Below are positions 55,142-64,000 of a stretch of DNA of 64,000 bases, piece by piece (position 1 is the stretch's first letter; every line of letters starts with the position of its first letter). Source of the DNA: Phytophthora sp. 'mugwort' (lineage: Eukaryota; Oomycota; Peronosporomycetes; Peronosporales; Peronosporaceae). The notes below the pieces were generated by a model. The model ran no database searches, was not told the origin of the DNA, and saw only the letters and a list, made by a program, of their open reading frames with translations. The translations under genes were made by a program, and so were the position numbers. Location of the stretch: positions 4,271,001-4,335,000 of the forward strand of contig JAUCEF010000013.1 of NCBI GenBank assembly GCA_033558025.1. The letters are read 5' to 3'.

Positions 55142-55774
55142 CTCTTATGCTCATTATGCTGCCAGTATCTCTTCGTTTTAGCCGCTGCGCTTTCTCTCAG
55201 ACCTGCATGCTGCTCCCACCGGGACTCACGATCTACTGCAACCATGTCGCGCCGTTACTTGACTGATGCATTGCCGCCACCAACGATCCCTATTATCGCC
55301 ATGTTTTTTACTGTCGGCCGGCCACCACACCGATGCTCTATTCATTTCCTGTCATGGCAAACTGGTATCGCTACAAGAGGTCCACTGGCGTCTGATGTCG
55401 CTGGGCGAAGGCCAAAGCGTGTTGAACAGCATTCGCCATGATCGCCAGATTAGTCGGTGTAGCGGTTATTGTAGCCGACTCGAATTGGCTGTCTGGCGTA
55501 TATCGAGGGACGTGGTAGGCTTCCTATTGGGCGCAGCAGCACGTACACGAGTCGTGTATGCGACACTAGACTGTGCACGTAGCTGGAAAGCGTGAAATAG
55601 TTGAGTCGTTTCTGGAGCCGTCTGATGGCTCGGATGCGACTTTTGATGCGTGAATTGTACGGAAGGGTCGAGCGACGTATGGATGAAGAGTGTGGCGTGC
55701 TTATGGGCTGTGGCGATGCGTGGTGCTCGCATAATTTGTGTTTTATTTTCTGTGTGGGTATGCACATAATATCC

Positions 55775-55847
55775 GGGGATGTAGCTCAAATGGTAGAGCG
55801 CTCGCTTAGCATGCGAGAGGTACAGGGATCGATACCCTGCTTCTCCA
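55775..55847 (+). tRNA. tRNA-Ala(AGC), unit 12
   Basis: Identical gene. Haplotype T/A/G. Confidence 0.96.
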
Positions 55848-55848
55848 G

Positions 55849-55920
55849 GCGTGTGTAGTATAGTGGTCAGTACCTCACCTTGTGGCGGTGAAATCCCTGG
55901 TTCGAATCCGGGCACGCGCA
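55849..55920 (+). tRNA. tRNA-His(GTG), unit 12
   Basis: Identical gene, G at 55848. Confidence 0.96.
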
Positions 55921-56553
55921 CTCTTATGCTCATTATGCTGCCAGTATCTCTTCGTTTTAGCCGCTGCGCTTTCTCTCAGACCTGCATGCTGCTCCCACCG
56001 GGACTCACGATCTACTGCAACCATGTCGCGCCGTTACTTGACTGATGCATTGCCGCCACCAACGATCCCTATTATCGCCATGTTTTTTACTGTCGGCCGG
56101 CCACCACACCGATGCTCTATTCATTTCCTGTCATGGCAAACTGGTATCGCTACAAGAGGTCCACTGGCGTCTGATGTCGCTGGGCGAAGGCCAAAGCGTG
56201 TTGAACAGCATTCGCCATGATCGCCAGATTAGTCGGTGTAGCGGTTATTGTAGCCGACTCGAATTGGCTGTCTGGCGTATATCGAGGGACGTGGTAGGCT
56301 TCCTATTGGGCGCAGCAGCACGTACACGAGTCGTGTATGCGACACTAGACTGTGCACGTAGCTGGAAAGCGTGAAATAGTTGAGTCGTTTCTGGAGCCGT
56401 CTGATGGCTCGGATGCGACTTTTGATGCGTGAATTGTACGGAAGGGTCGAGCGACGTATGGATGAAGAGTGTGGCGTGCTTATGGGCTGTGGCGATGCGT
56501 GGTGCTCGCATAATTTGTGTTTTATTTTCTGTGTGGGTATGCACATAATATCC

Positions 56554-56626
56554 GGGGATGTAGCTCAAATGGTAGAGCGCTCGCTTAGCATGCGAGAGGT
56601 ACAGGGATCGATACCCTGCTTCTCCA
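56554..56626 (+). tRNA. tRNA-Ala(AGC), unit 13
   Basis: Identical gene. Haplotype T/A/G. Confidence 0.96.
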
Positions 56627-56627
56627 G

Positions 56628-56699
56628 GCGTGTGTAGTATAGTGGTCAGTACCTCACCTTGTGGCGGTGAAATCCCTGGTTCGAATCCGGGCACGCGCA
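56628..56699 (+). tRNA. tRNA-His(GTG), unit 13
   Basis: Identical gene, G at 56627. Confidence 0.96.
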
Positions 56700-57332
56700 C
56701 TCTTATGCTCATTATGCTGCCAGTATCTCTTCGTTTTAGCCGCTGCGCTTTCTCTCAGACCTGCATGCTGCTCCCACCGGGACTCACGATCTACTGCAAC
56801 CATGTCGCGCCGTTACTTGACTGATGCATTGCCGCCACCAACGATCCCTATTATCGCCATGTTTTTTACTGTCGGCCGGCCACCACACCGATGCTCTATT
56901 CATTTCCTGTCATGGCAAACTGGTATCGCTACAAGAGGTCCACTGGCGTCTGATGTCGCTGGGCGAAGGCCAAAGCGTGTTGAACAGCATTCGCCATGAT
57001 CGCCAGATTAGTCGGTGTAGCGGTTATTGTAGCCGACTCGAATTGGCTGTCTGGCGTATATCGAGGGACGTGGTAGGCTTCCTATTGGGCGCAGCAGCAC
57101 GTACACGAGTCGTGTATGCGACACTAGACTGTGCACGTAGCTGGAAAGCGTGAAATAGTTGAGTCGTTTCTGGAGCCGTCTGATGGCTCGGATGCGACTT
57201 TTGATGCGTGAATTGTACGGAAGGGTCGAGCGACGTATGGATGAAGAGTGTGGCGTGCTTATGGGCTGTGGCGATGCGTGGTGCTCGCATAATTTGTGTT
57301 TTATTTTCTGTGTGGGTATGCACATAATATCC

Positions 57333-57405
57333 GGGGATGTAGCTCAAATGGTAGAGCGCTCGCTTAGCATGCGAGAGGTACAGGGATCGATACCCTGCTT
57401 CTCCA
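57333..57405 (+). tRNA. tRNA-Ala(AGC), unit 14
   Basis: Identical gene. Haplotype T/A/G. Confidence 0.96.
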
Positions 57406-57406
57406 G

Positions 57407-57478
57407 GCGTGTGTAGTATAGTGGTCAGTACCTCACCTTGTGGCGGTGAAATCCCTGGTTCGAATCCGGGCACGCGCA
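57407..57478 (+). tRNA. tRNA-His(GTG), unit 14
   Basis: Identical gene, G at 57406. Confidence 0.96.
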
Positions 57479-58111
57479 CTCTTATGCTCATTATGCTGCC
57501 AGTATCTCTTCGTTTTAGCCGCTGCGCTTTCTCTCAGACCTGCATGCTGCTCCCACCGGGACTCACGATCTACTGCAACCATGTCGCGCCGTTACTTGAC
57601 TGATGCATTGCCGCCACCAACGATCCCTATTATCGCCATGTTTTTTACTGTCGGCCGGCCACCACACCGATGCTCTATTCATTTCCTGTCATGGCAAACT
57701 GGTATCGCTACAAGAGGTCCACTGGCGTCTGATGTCGCTGGGCGAAGGCCAAAGCGTGTTGAACAGCATTCGCCATGATCGCCAGATTAGTCGGTGTAGC
57801 GGTTATTGTAGCCGACTCGAATTGGCTGTCTGGCGTATATCGAGGGACGTGGTAGGCTTCCTATTGGGCGCAGCAGCACGTACACGAGTCGTGTATGCGA
57901 CACTAGACTGTGCACGTAGCTGGAAAGCGTGAAATAGTTGAGTCGTTTCTGGAGCCGTCTGATGGCTCGGATGCGACTTTTGATGCGTGAATTGTACGGA
58001 AGGGTCGAGCGACGTATGGATGAAGAGTGTGGCGTGCTTATGGGCTGTGGCGATGCGTGGTGCTCGCATAATTTGTGTTTTATTTTCTGTGTGGGTATGC
58101 ACATAATATCC

Positions 58112-58184
58112 GGGGATGTAGCTCAAATGGTAGAGCGCTCGCTTAGCATGCGAGAGGTACAGGGATCGATACCCTGCTTCTCCA
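58112..58184 (+). tRNA. tRNA-Ala(AGC), unit 15
   Basis: Identical gene. Haplotype T/A/A: the third site switches from G back to A in this unit. Confidence 0.96.
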
Positions 58185-58185
58185 G

Positions 58186-58257
58186 GCGTGTGTAGTATAG
58201 TGGTCAGTACCTCACCTTGTGGCGGTGAAATCCCTGGTTCGAATCCGGGCACGCGCA
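58186..58257 (+). tRNA. tRNA-His(GTG), unit 15
   Basis: Identical gene, G at 58185. Confidence 0.96.
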
Positions 58258-58890
58258 CTCTTATGCTCATTATGCTGCCAGTATCTCTTCGTTTTAGCCG
58301 CTGCGCTTTCTCTCAGACCTGCATGCTGCTCCCACCGGGACTCACGATCTACTGCAACCATGTCGCGCCGTTACTTGACTGATGCATTGCCGCCACCAAC
58401 GATCCCTATTATCGCCATGTTTTTTACTGTCGGCCGGCCACCACACCGATGCTCTATTCATTTCCTGTCATGGCAAACTAGTATCGCTACAAGAGGTCCA
58501 CTGGCGTCTGATGTCGCTGGGCGAAGGCCAAAGCGTGTTGAACAGCATTCGCCATGATCGCCAGATTAGTCGGTGTAGCGGTTATTGTAGCCGACTCGAA
58601 TTGGCTGTCTGGCGTATATCGAGGGACGTGGTAGGCTTCCTATTGGGCGCAGCAGCACGTACACGAGTCGTGTATGCGACACTAGACTGTGCACGTAGCT
58701 GGAAAGCGTGAAATAGTTGAGTCGTTTCTGGAGCCGTCTGATGGCTCGGATGCGACTTTTGATGCGTGAATTGTACGGAAGGGTCGAGCGACGTACGGAT
58801 GAAGAGTGTGGCGTGCTTATGGGCTGTGGCGATGCGTGGTGCTCGCATAATTTGTGTTTTATTTTCTGTGTGGGTATGCACATAATATCC

Positions 58891-58963
58891 GGGGATGTAG
58901 CTCAAATGGTAGAGCGCTCGCTTAGCATGCGAGAGGTACAGGGATCGATACCCTGCTTCTCCA
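58891..58963 (+). tRNA. tRNA-Ala(AGC), unit 16
   Basis: Identical gene. Haplotype C/A/A, first of a run of C/A/A units. Confidence 0.96.
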
Positions 58964-58964
58964 G

Positions 58965-59036
58965 GCGTGTGTAGTATAGTGGTCAGTACCTCACCTTGTG
59001 GCGGTGAAATCCCTGGTTCGAATCCGGGCACGCGCA
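58965..59036 (+). tRNA. tRNA-His(GTG), unit 16
   Basis: Identical gene, G at 58964. Confidence 0.96.
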
Positions 59037-59669
59037 CTCTTATGCTCATTATGCTGCCAGTATCTCTTCGTTTTAGCCGCTGCGCTTTCTCTCAGACCTG
59101 CATGCTGCTCCCACCGGGACTCACGATCTACTGCAACCATGTCGCGCCGTTACTTGACTGATGCATTGCCGCCACCAACGATCCCTATTATCGCCATGTT
59201 TTTTACTGTCGGCCGGCCACCACACCGATGCTCTATTCATTTCCTGTCATGGCAAACTAGTATCGCTACAAGAGGTCCACTGGCGTCTGATGTCGCTGGG
59301 CGAAGGCCAAAGCGTGTTGAACAGCATTCGCCATGATCGCCAGATTAGTCGGTGTAGCGGTTATTGTAGCCGACTCGAATTGGCTGTCTGGCGTATATCG
59401 AGGGACGTGGTAGGCTTCCTATTGGGCGCAGCAGCACGTACACGAGTCGTGTATGCGACACTAGACTGTGCACGTAGCTGGAAAGCGTGAAATAGTTGAG
59501 TCGTTTCTGGAGCCGTCTGATGGCTCGGATGCGACTTTTGATGCGTGAATTGTACGGAAGGGTCGAGCGACGTACGGATGAAGAGTGTGGCGTGCTTATG
59601 GGCTGTGGCGATGCGTGGTGCTCGCATAATTTGTGTTTTATTTTCTGTGTGGGTATGCACATAATATCC

Positions 59670-59742
59670 GGGGATGTAGCTCAAATGGTAGAGCGCTCGC
59701 TTAGCATGCGAGAGGTACAGGGATCGATACCCTGCTTCTCCA
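59670..59742 (+). tRNA. tRNA-Ala(AGC), unit 17
   Basis: Identical gene. Haplotype C/A/A. Confidence 0.96.
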
Positions 59743-59743
59743 G

Positions 59744-59815
59744 GCGTGTGTAGTATAGTGGTCAGTACCTCACCTTGTGGCGGTGAAATCCCTGGTTCGA
59801 ATCCGGGCACGCGCA
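59744..59815 (+). tRNA. tRNA-His(GTG), unit 17
   Basis: Identical gene, G at 59743. Confidence 0.96.
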
Positions 59816-60448
59816 CTCTTATGCTCATTATGCTGCCAGTATCTCTTCGTTTTAGCCGCTGCGCTTTCTCTCAGACCTGCATGCTGCTCCCACCGGGACT
59901 CACGATCTACTGCAACCATGTCGCGCCGTTACTTGACTGATGCATTGCCGCCACCAACGATCCCTATTATCGCCATGTTTTTTACTGTCGGCCGGCCACC
60001 ACACCGATGCTCTATTCATTTCCTGTCATGGCAAACTAGTATCGCTACAAGAGGTCCACTGGCGTCTGATGTCGCTGGGCGAAGGCCAAAGCGTGTTGAA
60101 CAGCATTCGCCATGATCGCCAGATTAGTCGGTGTAGCGGTTATTGTAGCCGACTCGAATTGGCTGTCTGGCGTATATCGAGGGACGTGGTAGGCTTCCTA
60201 TTGGGCGCAGCAGCACGTACACGAGTCGTGTATGCGACACTAGACTGTGCACGTAGCTGGAAAGCGTGAAATAGTTGAGTCGTTTCTGGAGCCGTCTGAT
60301 GGCTCGGATGCGACTTTTGATGCGTGAATTGTACGGAAGGGTCGAGCGACGTACGGATGAAGAGTGTGGCGTGCTTATGGGCTGTGGCGATGCGTGGTGC
60401 TCGCATAATTTGTGTTTTATTTTCTGTGTGGGTATGCACATAATATCC

Positions 60449-60521
60449 GGGGATGTAGCTCAAATGGTAGAGCGCTCGCTTAGCATGCGAGAGGTACAGG
60501 GATCGATACCCTGCTTCTCCA
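60449..60521 (+). tRNA. tRNA-Ala(AGC), unit 18
   Basis: Identical gene. Haplotype C/A/A. Confidence 0.96.
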
Positions 60522-60522
60522 G

Positions 60523-60594
60523 GCGTGTGTAGTATAGTGGTCAGTACCTCACCTTGTGGCGGTGAAATCCCTGGTTCGAATCCGGGCACGCGCA
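60523..60594 (+). tRNA. tRNA-His(GTG), unit 18
   Basis: Identical gene, G at 60522. Confidence 0.96.
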
Positions 60595-61227
60595 CTCTTA
60601 TGCTCATTATGCTGCCAGTATCTCTTCGTTTTAGCCGCTGCGCTTTCTCTCAGACCTGCATGCTGCTCCCACCGGGACTCACGATCTACTGCAACCATGT
60701 CGCGCCGTTACTTGACTGATGCATTGCCGCCACCAACGATCCCTATTATCGCCATGTTTTTTACTGTCGGCCGGCCACCACACCGATGCTCTATTCATTT
60801 CCTGTCATGGCAAACTAGTATCGCTACAAGAGGTCCACTGGCGTCTGATGTCGCTGGGCGAAGGCCAAAGCGTGTTGAACAGCATTCGCCATGATCGCCA
60901 GATTAGTCGGTGTAGCGGTTATTGTAGCCGACTCGAATTGGCTGTCTGGCGTATATCGAGGGACGTGGTAGGCTTCCTATTGGGCGCAGCAGCACGTACA
61001 CGAGTCGTGTATGCGACACTAGACTGTGCACGTAGCTGGAAAGCGTGAAATAGTTGAGTCGTTTCTGGAGCCGTCTGATGGCTCGGATGCGACTTTTGAT
61101 GCGTGAATTGTACGGAAGGGTCGAGCGACGTACGGATGAAGAGTGTGGCGTGCTTATGGGCTGTGGCGATGCGTGGTGCTCGCATAATTTGTGTTTTATT
61201 TTCTGTGTGGGTATGCACATAATATCC

Positions 61228-61300
61228 GGGGATGTAGCTCAAATGGTAGAGCGCTCGCTTAGCATGCGAGAGGTACAGGGATCGATACCCTGCTTCTCCA
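61228..61300 (+). tRNA. tRNA-Ala(AGC), unit 19
   Basis: Identical gene. Haplotype C/A/A. Confidence 0.96.
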
Positions 61301-61301
61301 G

Positions 61302-61373
61302 GCGTGTGTAGTATAGTGGTCAGTACCTCACCTTGTGGCGGTGAAATCCCTGGTTCGAATCCGGGCACGCGCA
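61302..61373 (+). tRNA. tRNA-His(GTG), unit 19
   Basis: Identical gene, G at 61301. Confidence 0.96.
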
Positions 61374-62006
61374 CTCTTATGCTCATTATGCTGCCAGTAT
61401 CTCTTCGTTTTAGCCGCTGCGCTTTCTCTCAGACCTGCATGCTGCTCCCACCGGGACTCACGATCTACTGCAACCATGTCGCGCCGTTACTTGACTGATG
61501 CATTGCCGCCACCAACGATCCCTATTATCGCCATGTTTTTTACTGTCGGCCGGCCACCACACCGATGCTCTATTCATTTCCTGTCATGGCAAACTAGTAT
61601 CGCTACAAGAGGTCCACTGGCGTCTGATGTCGCTGGGCGAAGGCCAAAGCGTGTTGAACAGCATTCGCCATGATCGCCAGATTAGTCGGTGTAGCGGTTA
61701 TTGTAGCCGACTCGAATTGGCTGTCTGGCGTATATCGAGGGACGTGGTAGGCTTCCTATTGGGCGCAGCAGCACGTACACGAGTCGTGTATGCGACACTA
61801 GACTGTGCACGTAGCTGGAAAGCGTGAAATAGTTGAGTCGTTTCTGGAGCCGTCTGATGGCTCGGATGCGACTTTTGATGCGTGAATTGTACGGAAGGGT
61901 CGAGCGACGTACGGATGAAGAGTGTGGCGTGCTTATGGGCTGTGGCGATGCGTGGTGCTCGCATAATTTGTGTTTTATTTTCTGTGTGGATATGCACATA
62001 ATATCC

Positions 62007-62079
62007 GGGGATGTAGCTCAAATGGTAGAGCGCTCGCTTAGCATGCGAGAGGTACAGGGATCGATACCCTGCTTCTCCA
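62007..62079 (+). tRNA. tRNA-Ala(AGC), unit 20
   Basis: Identical gene. Haplotype C/A/A plus a private G-to-A at 61990, 17 bases upstream of the gene. Confidence 0.96.
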
Positions 62080-62080
62080 G

Positions 62081-62152
62081 GCGTGTGTAGTATAGTGGTC
62101 AGTACCTCACCTTGTGGCGGTGAAATCCCTGGTTCGAATCCGGGCACGCGCA
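62081..62152 (+). tRNA. tRNA-His(GTG), unit 20
   Basis: Identical gene, G at 62080. Confidence 0.96.
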
Positions 62153-62785
62153 CTCTTATGCTCATTATGCTGCCAGTATCTCTTCGTTTTAGCCGCTGCG
62201 CTTTCTCTCAGACCTGCATGCTGCTCCCACCGGGACTCACGATCTACTGCAACCATGTCGCGCCGTTACTTGACTGATGCATTGCCGCCACCAACGATCC
62301 CTATTATCGCCATGTTTTTTACTGTCGGCCGGCCACCACACCGATGCTCTATTCATTTCCTGTCATGGCAAACTAGTATCGCTACAAGAGGTCCACTGGC
62401 GTCTGATGTCGCTGGGCGAAGGCCAAAGCGTGTTGAACAGCATTCGCCATGATCGCCAGATTAGTCGGTGTAGCGGTTATTGTAGCCGACTCGAATTGGC
62501 TGTCTGGCGTATATCGAGGGACGTGGTAGGCTTCCTATTGGGCGCAGCAGCACGTACACGAGTCGTGTATGCGACACTAGACTGTGCACGTAGCTGGAAA
62601 GCGTGAAATAGTTGAGTCGTTTCTGGAGCCGTCTGATGGCTCGGATGCGACTTTTGATGCGTGAATTGTACGGAAGGGTCGAGCGACGTATGGATGAAGA
62701 GTGTGGCGTGCTTATGGGCTGTGGCGATGCGTGGTGCTCGCATAATTTGTGTTTTATTTTCTGTGTGGGTATGCACATAATATCC

Positions 62786-62858
62786 GGGGATGTAGCTCAA
62801 ATGGTAGAGCGCTCGCTTAGCATGCGAGAGGTACAGGGATCGATACCCTGCTTCTCCA
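62786..62858 (+). tRNA. tRNA-Ala(AGC), unit 21
   Basis: Identical gene. Haplotype T/A/G plus a private G-to-A at 63214 at the unit end. Confidence 0.96.
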
Positions 62859-62859
62859 G

Positions 62860-62931
62860 GCGTGTGTAGTATAGTGGTCAGTACCTCACCTTGTGGCGGT
62901 GAAATCCCTGGTTCGAATCCGGGCACGCGCA
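62860..62931 (+). tRNA. tRNA-His(GTG), unit 21
   Basis: Identical gene, G at 62859. Confidence 0.96.
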
Positions 62932-63564
62932 CTCTTATGCTCATTATGCTGCCAGTATCTCTTCGTTTTAGCCGCTGCGCTTTCTCTCAGACCTGCATGC
63001 TGCTCCCACCGGGACTCACGATCTACTGCAACCATGTCGCGCCGTTACTTGACTGATGCATTGCCGCCACCAACGATCCCTATTATCGCCATGTTTTTTA
63101 CTGTCGGCCGGCCACCACACCGATGCTCTATTCATTTCCTGTCATGGCAAACTGGTATCGCTACAAGAGGTCCACTGGCGTCTGATGTCGCTGGGCGAAG
63201 GCCAAAGCGTGTTAAACAGCATTCGCCATGATCGCCAGATTAGTCGGTGTAGCGGTTATTGTAGCCGACTCGAATTGGCTGTCTGGCGTATATCGAGGGA
63301 CGTGGTAGGCTTCCTATTGGGCGCAGCAGCACGTATACGAGTCGTGTATGCGACACTAGACTGTGCACGTAGCTGGAAAGCGTGAAATAGTTGAGTCGTT
63401 TCTGGAGCCGTCTGATGGCTCGGATGCGACTTTTGATGCGTGAATTGTACGGAAGGGTCGAGCGACGTACGGATGAAGAGTGTGGCGTGCTTATGGGCTG
63501 TGGCGATGCGTGGTGCTCGCATAATTTGTGTTTTATTTTCTGTGTGGGTATGCTCATAATATCC

Positions 63565-63637
63565 GGGGATGTAGCTCAAATGGTAGAGCGCTCGCTTAGC
63601 ATGCGAGAGGTACAGGGATCGATACCCTGCTTCTCCA
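63565..63637 (+). tRNA. tRNA-Ala(AGC), unit 22
   Basis: Identical gene. Haplotype C/T/A plus a private C-to-T at 63336. Confidence 0.96.
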
Positions 63638-63638
63638 G

Positions 63639-63710
63639 GCGTGTGTAGTATAGTGGTCAGTACCTCACCTTGTGGCGGTGAAATCCCTGGTTCGAATCCG
63701 GGCACGCGCA
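63639..63710 (+). tRNA. tRNA-His(GTG), unit 22
   Basis: Identical gene, G at 63638. Last complete pair in the window. Confidence 0.96.
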
Positions 63711-64000
63711 CTCTTATGCTCATTATGCTGCCAGTATCTCTTCGTTTTAGCCGCTGCGCTTTCTCTCAGACCTGCATGCTGCTCCCACCGGGACTCACGA
63801 TCTACTGCAACCATGTCGCGCCGTTACTTGACTGATGCATTGCCGCCACCAACGATCCCTATTATCGCCATGTTTTTTACTGTCGGCCGGCCACCACACC
63901 GATGCTCTATTCATTTCCTGTCATGGCAAACTAGTATCGCTACAAGAGGTCCACTGGCGTCTGATGTCGCTGGGCGAAGGCCAAAGCGTGTTGAACAGCA

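Larger units (their letters stand above)
46858..64000 (+). repeat. Tandem array of a 779-bp tRNA-Ala/tRNA-His unit (22 complete copies)
   Basis: Unit boundaries fall at 46858 + 779n. The array begins abruptly at CAGCATTCGCCATGATCGCC and 22 full units end at 63995; the last five bases start unit 23. In each unit the tRNA pair occupies unit positions 349-494 and the rest is 633 bp of spacer without a supported gene. Units differ at very few sites. The three recurrent ones are at 47111, 47195 and 47574 (plus 779n); single-copy changes are at 61990, 63214 and 63336. Such homogeneity points to recent amplification or ongoing unequal exchange. tRNA entries below give the haplotype at the three sites in that order. 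Confidence 0.95.

Noticed and set aside
46858..64000. CRISPR-like regular repeat
   Set aside because: Repeat and spacer are the same in each unit, the period is 779 bp and the content is tRNA genes of eukaryotic type (no encoded CCA, A73 in tRNA-His).

Overview
The window is eukaryotic nuclear DNA and most resembles a plant-pathogen-type oomycete (Peronosporales, Phytophthora-like). The evidence is short-intron or intronless genes packed close together, an 82-bp GT-AG intron, an Inr-like TCATTTG core promoter, and a set of mobile elements familiar from oomycetes: Crypton tyrosine recombinases, Gypsy chromoviruses, Copia, L1-like LINE, pogo and Tc1/mariner-like elements. The organism call is an inference from these families, not a database match.

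Layout. 0-0.9 kb: remnant of a Tc1/mariner-like transposase. 1.75-3.72 kb: a two-exon gene for a DNA-damage-mediator-like protein (N-terminal SQ/TQ cluster, C-terminal tandem BRCT of MDC1 type). 3.88-4.39 kb, convergent: a small predicted tail-anchored protein with a PP1-docking-like FAD motif. 4.7-6 kb: a broken unidentified coding frame interrupted by nested palindromes. 6.1-7.4 kb: GC-rich modular repeats. 7.45-8.65 kb: broken Crypton. 9.1-9.6 kb: broken Ulp1-like protease. 10.1-20.3 kb: a Copia element split by a Gypsy chromovirus with a 5-bp target duplication. 20.3-25.6 kb: a second, decayed Gypsy-type element. 26.37-33.76 kb: a pogo (DD30D) transposon with 25-bp terminal inverted repeats and TA duplication, itself carrying a 5'-truncated L1-like LINE with a 16-bp target duplication. 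33.83-36.61 kb: an intact intronless gene fusing a RhoGEF (DH-PH-PH) to the same MDC1-like tandem BRCT as the first gene. 37-39.5 kb: palindrome and a broken Tc1/mariner-like element. 39.83-45.02 kb: a minus-strand Copia element with both LTRs. 45-46.86 kb: decayed sequence without a recognisable gene.

46.858 kb to the end: a head-to-tail array of a 779-bp unit, 22 complete copies, still continuing at the window edge. Each unit carries tRNA-Ala(AGC) followed after exactly one G by tRNA-His(GTG). That gives 44 tRNA genes here. The single G between the two genes sits at position -1 of tRNA-His, so 3'-end maturation of tRNA-Ala could directly produce the G-1 that tRNA-His needs. This is the most striking feature of the window.

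The two BRCT genes are paralogues separated by about 30 kb that is almost entirely nested transposons. Both keep the Thr-Gly and Arg-Thr-Val-Lys residues that MDC1 uses to read phosphorylated H2A.X tails. The second copy links this reader to Rho GTPase activation, an arrangement I do not know from characterised proteins.
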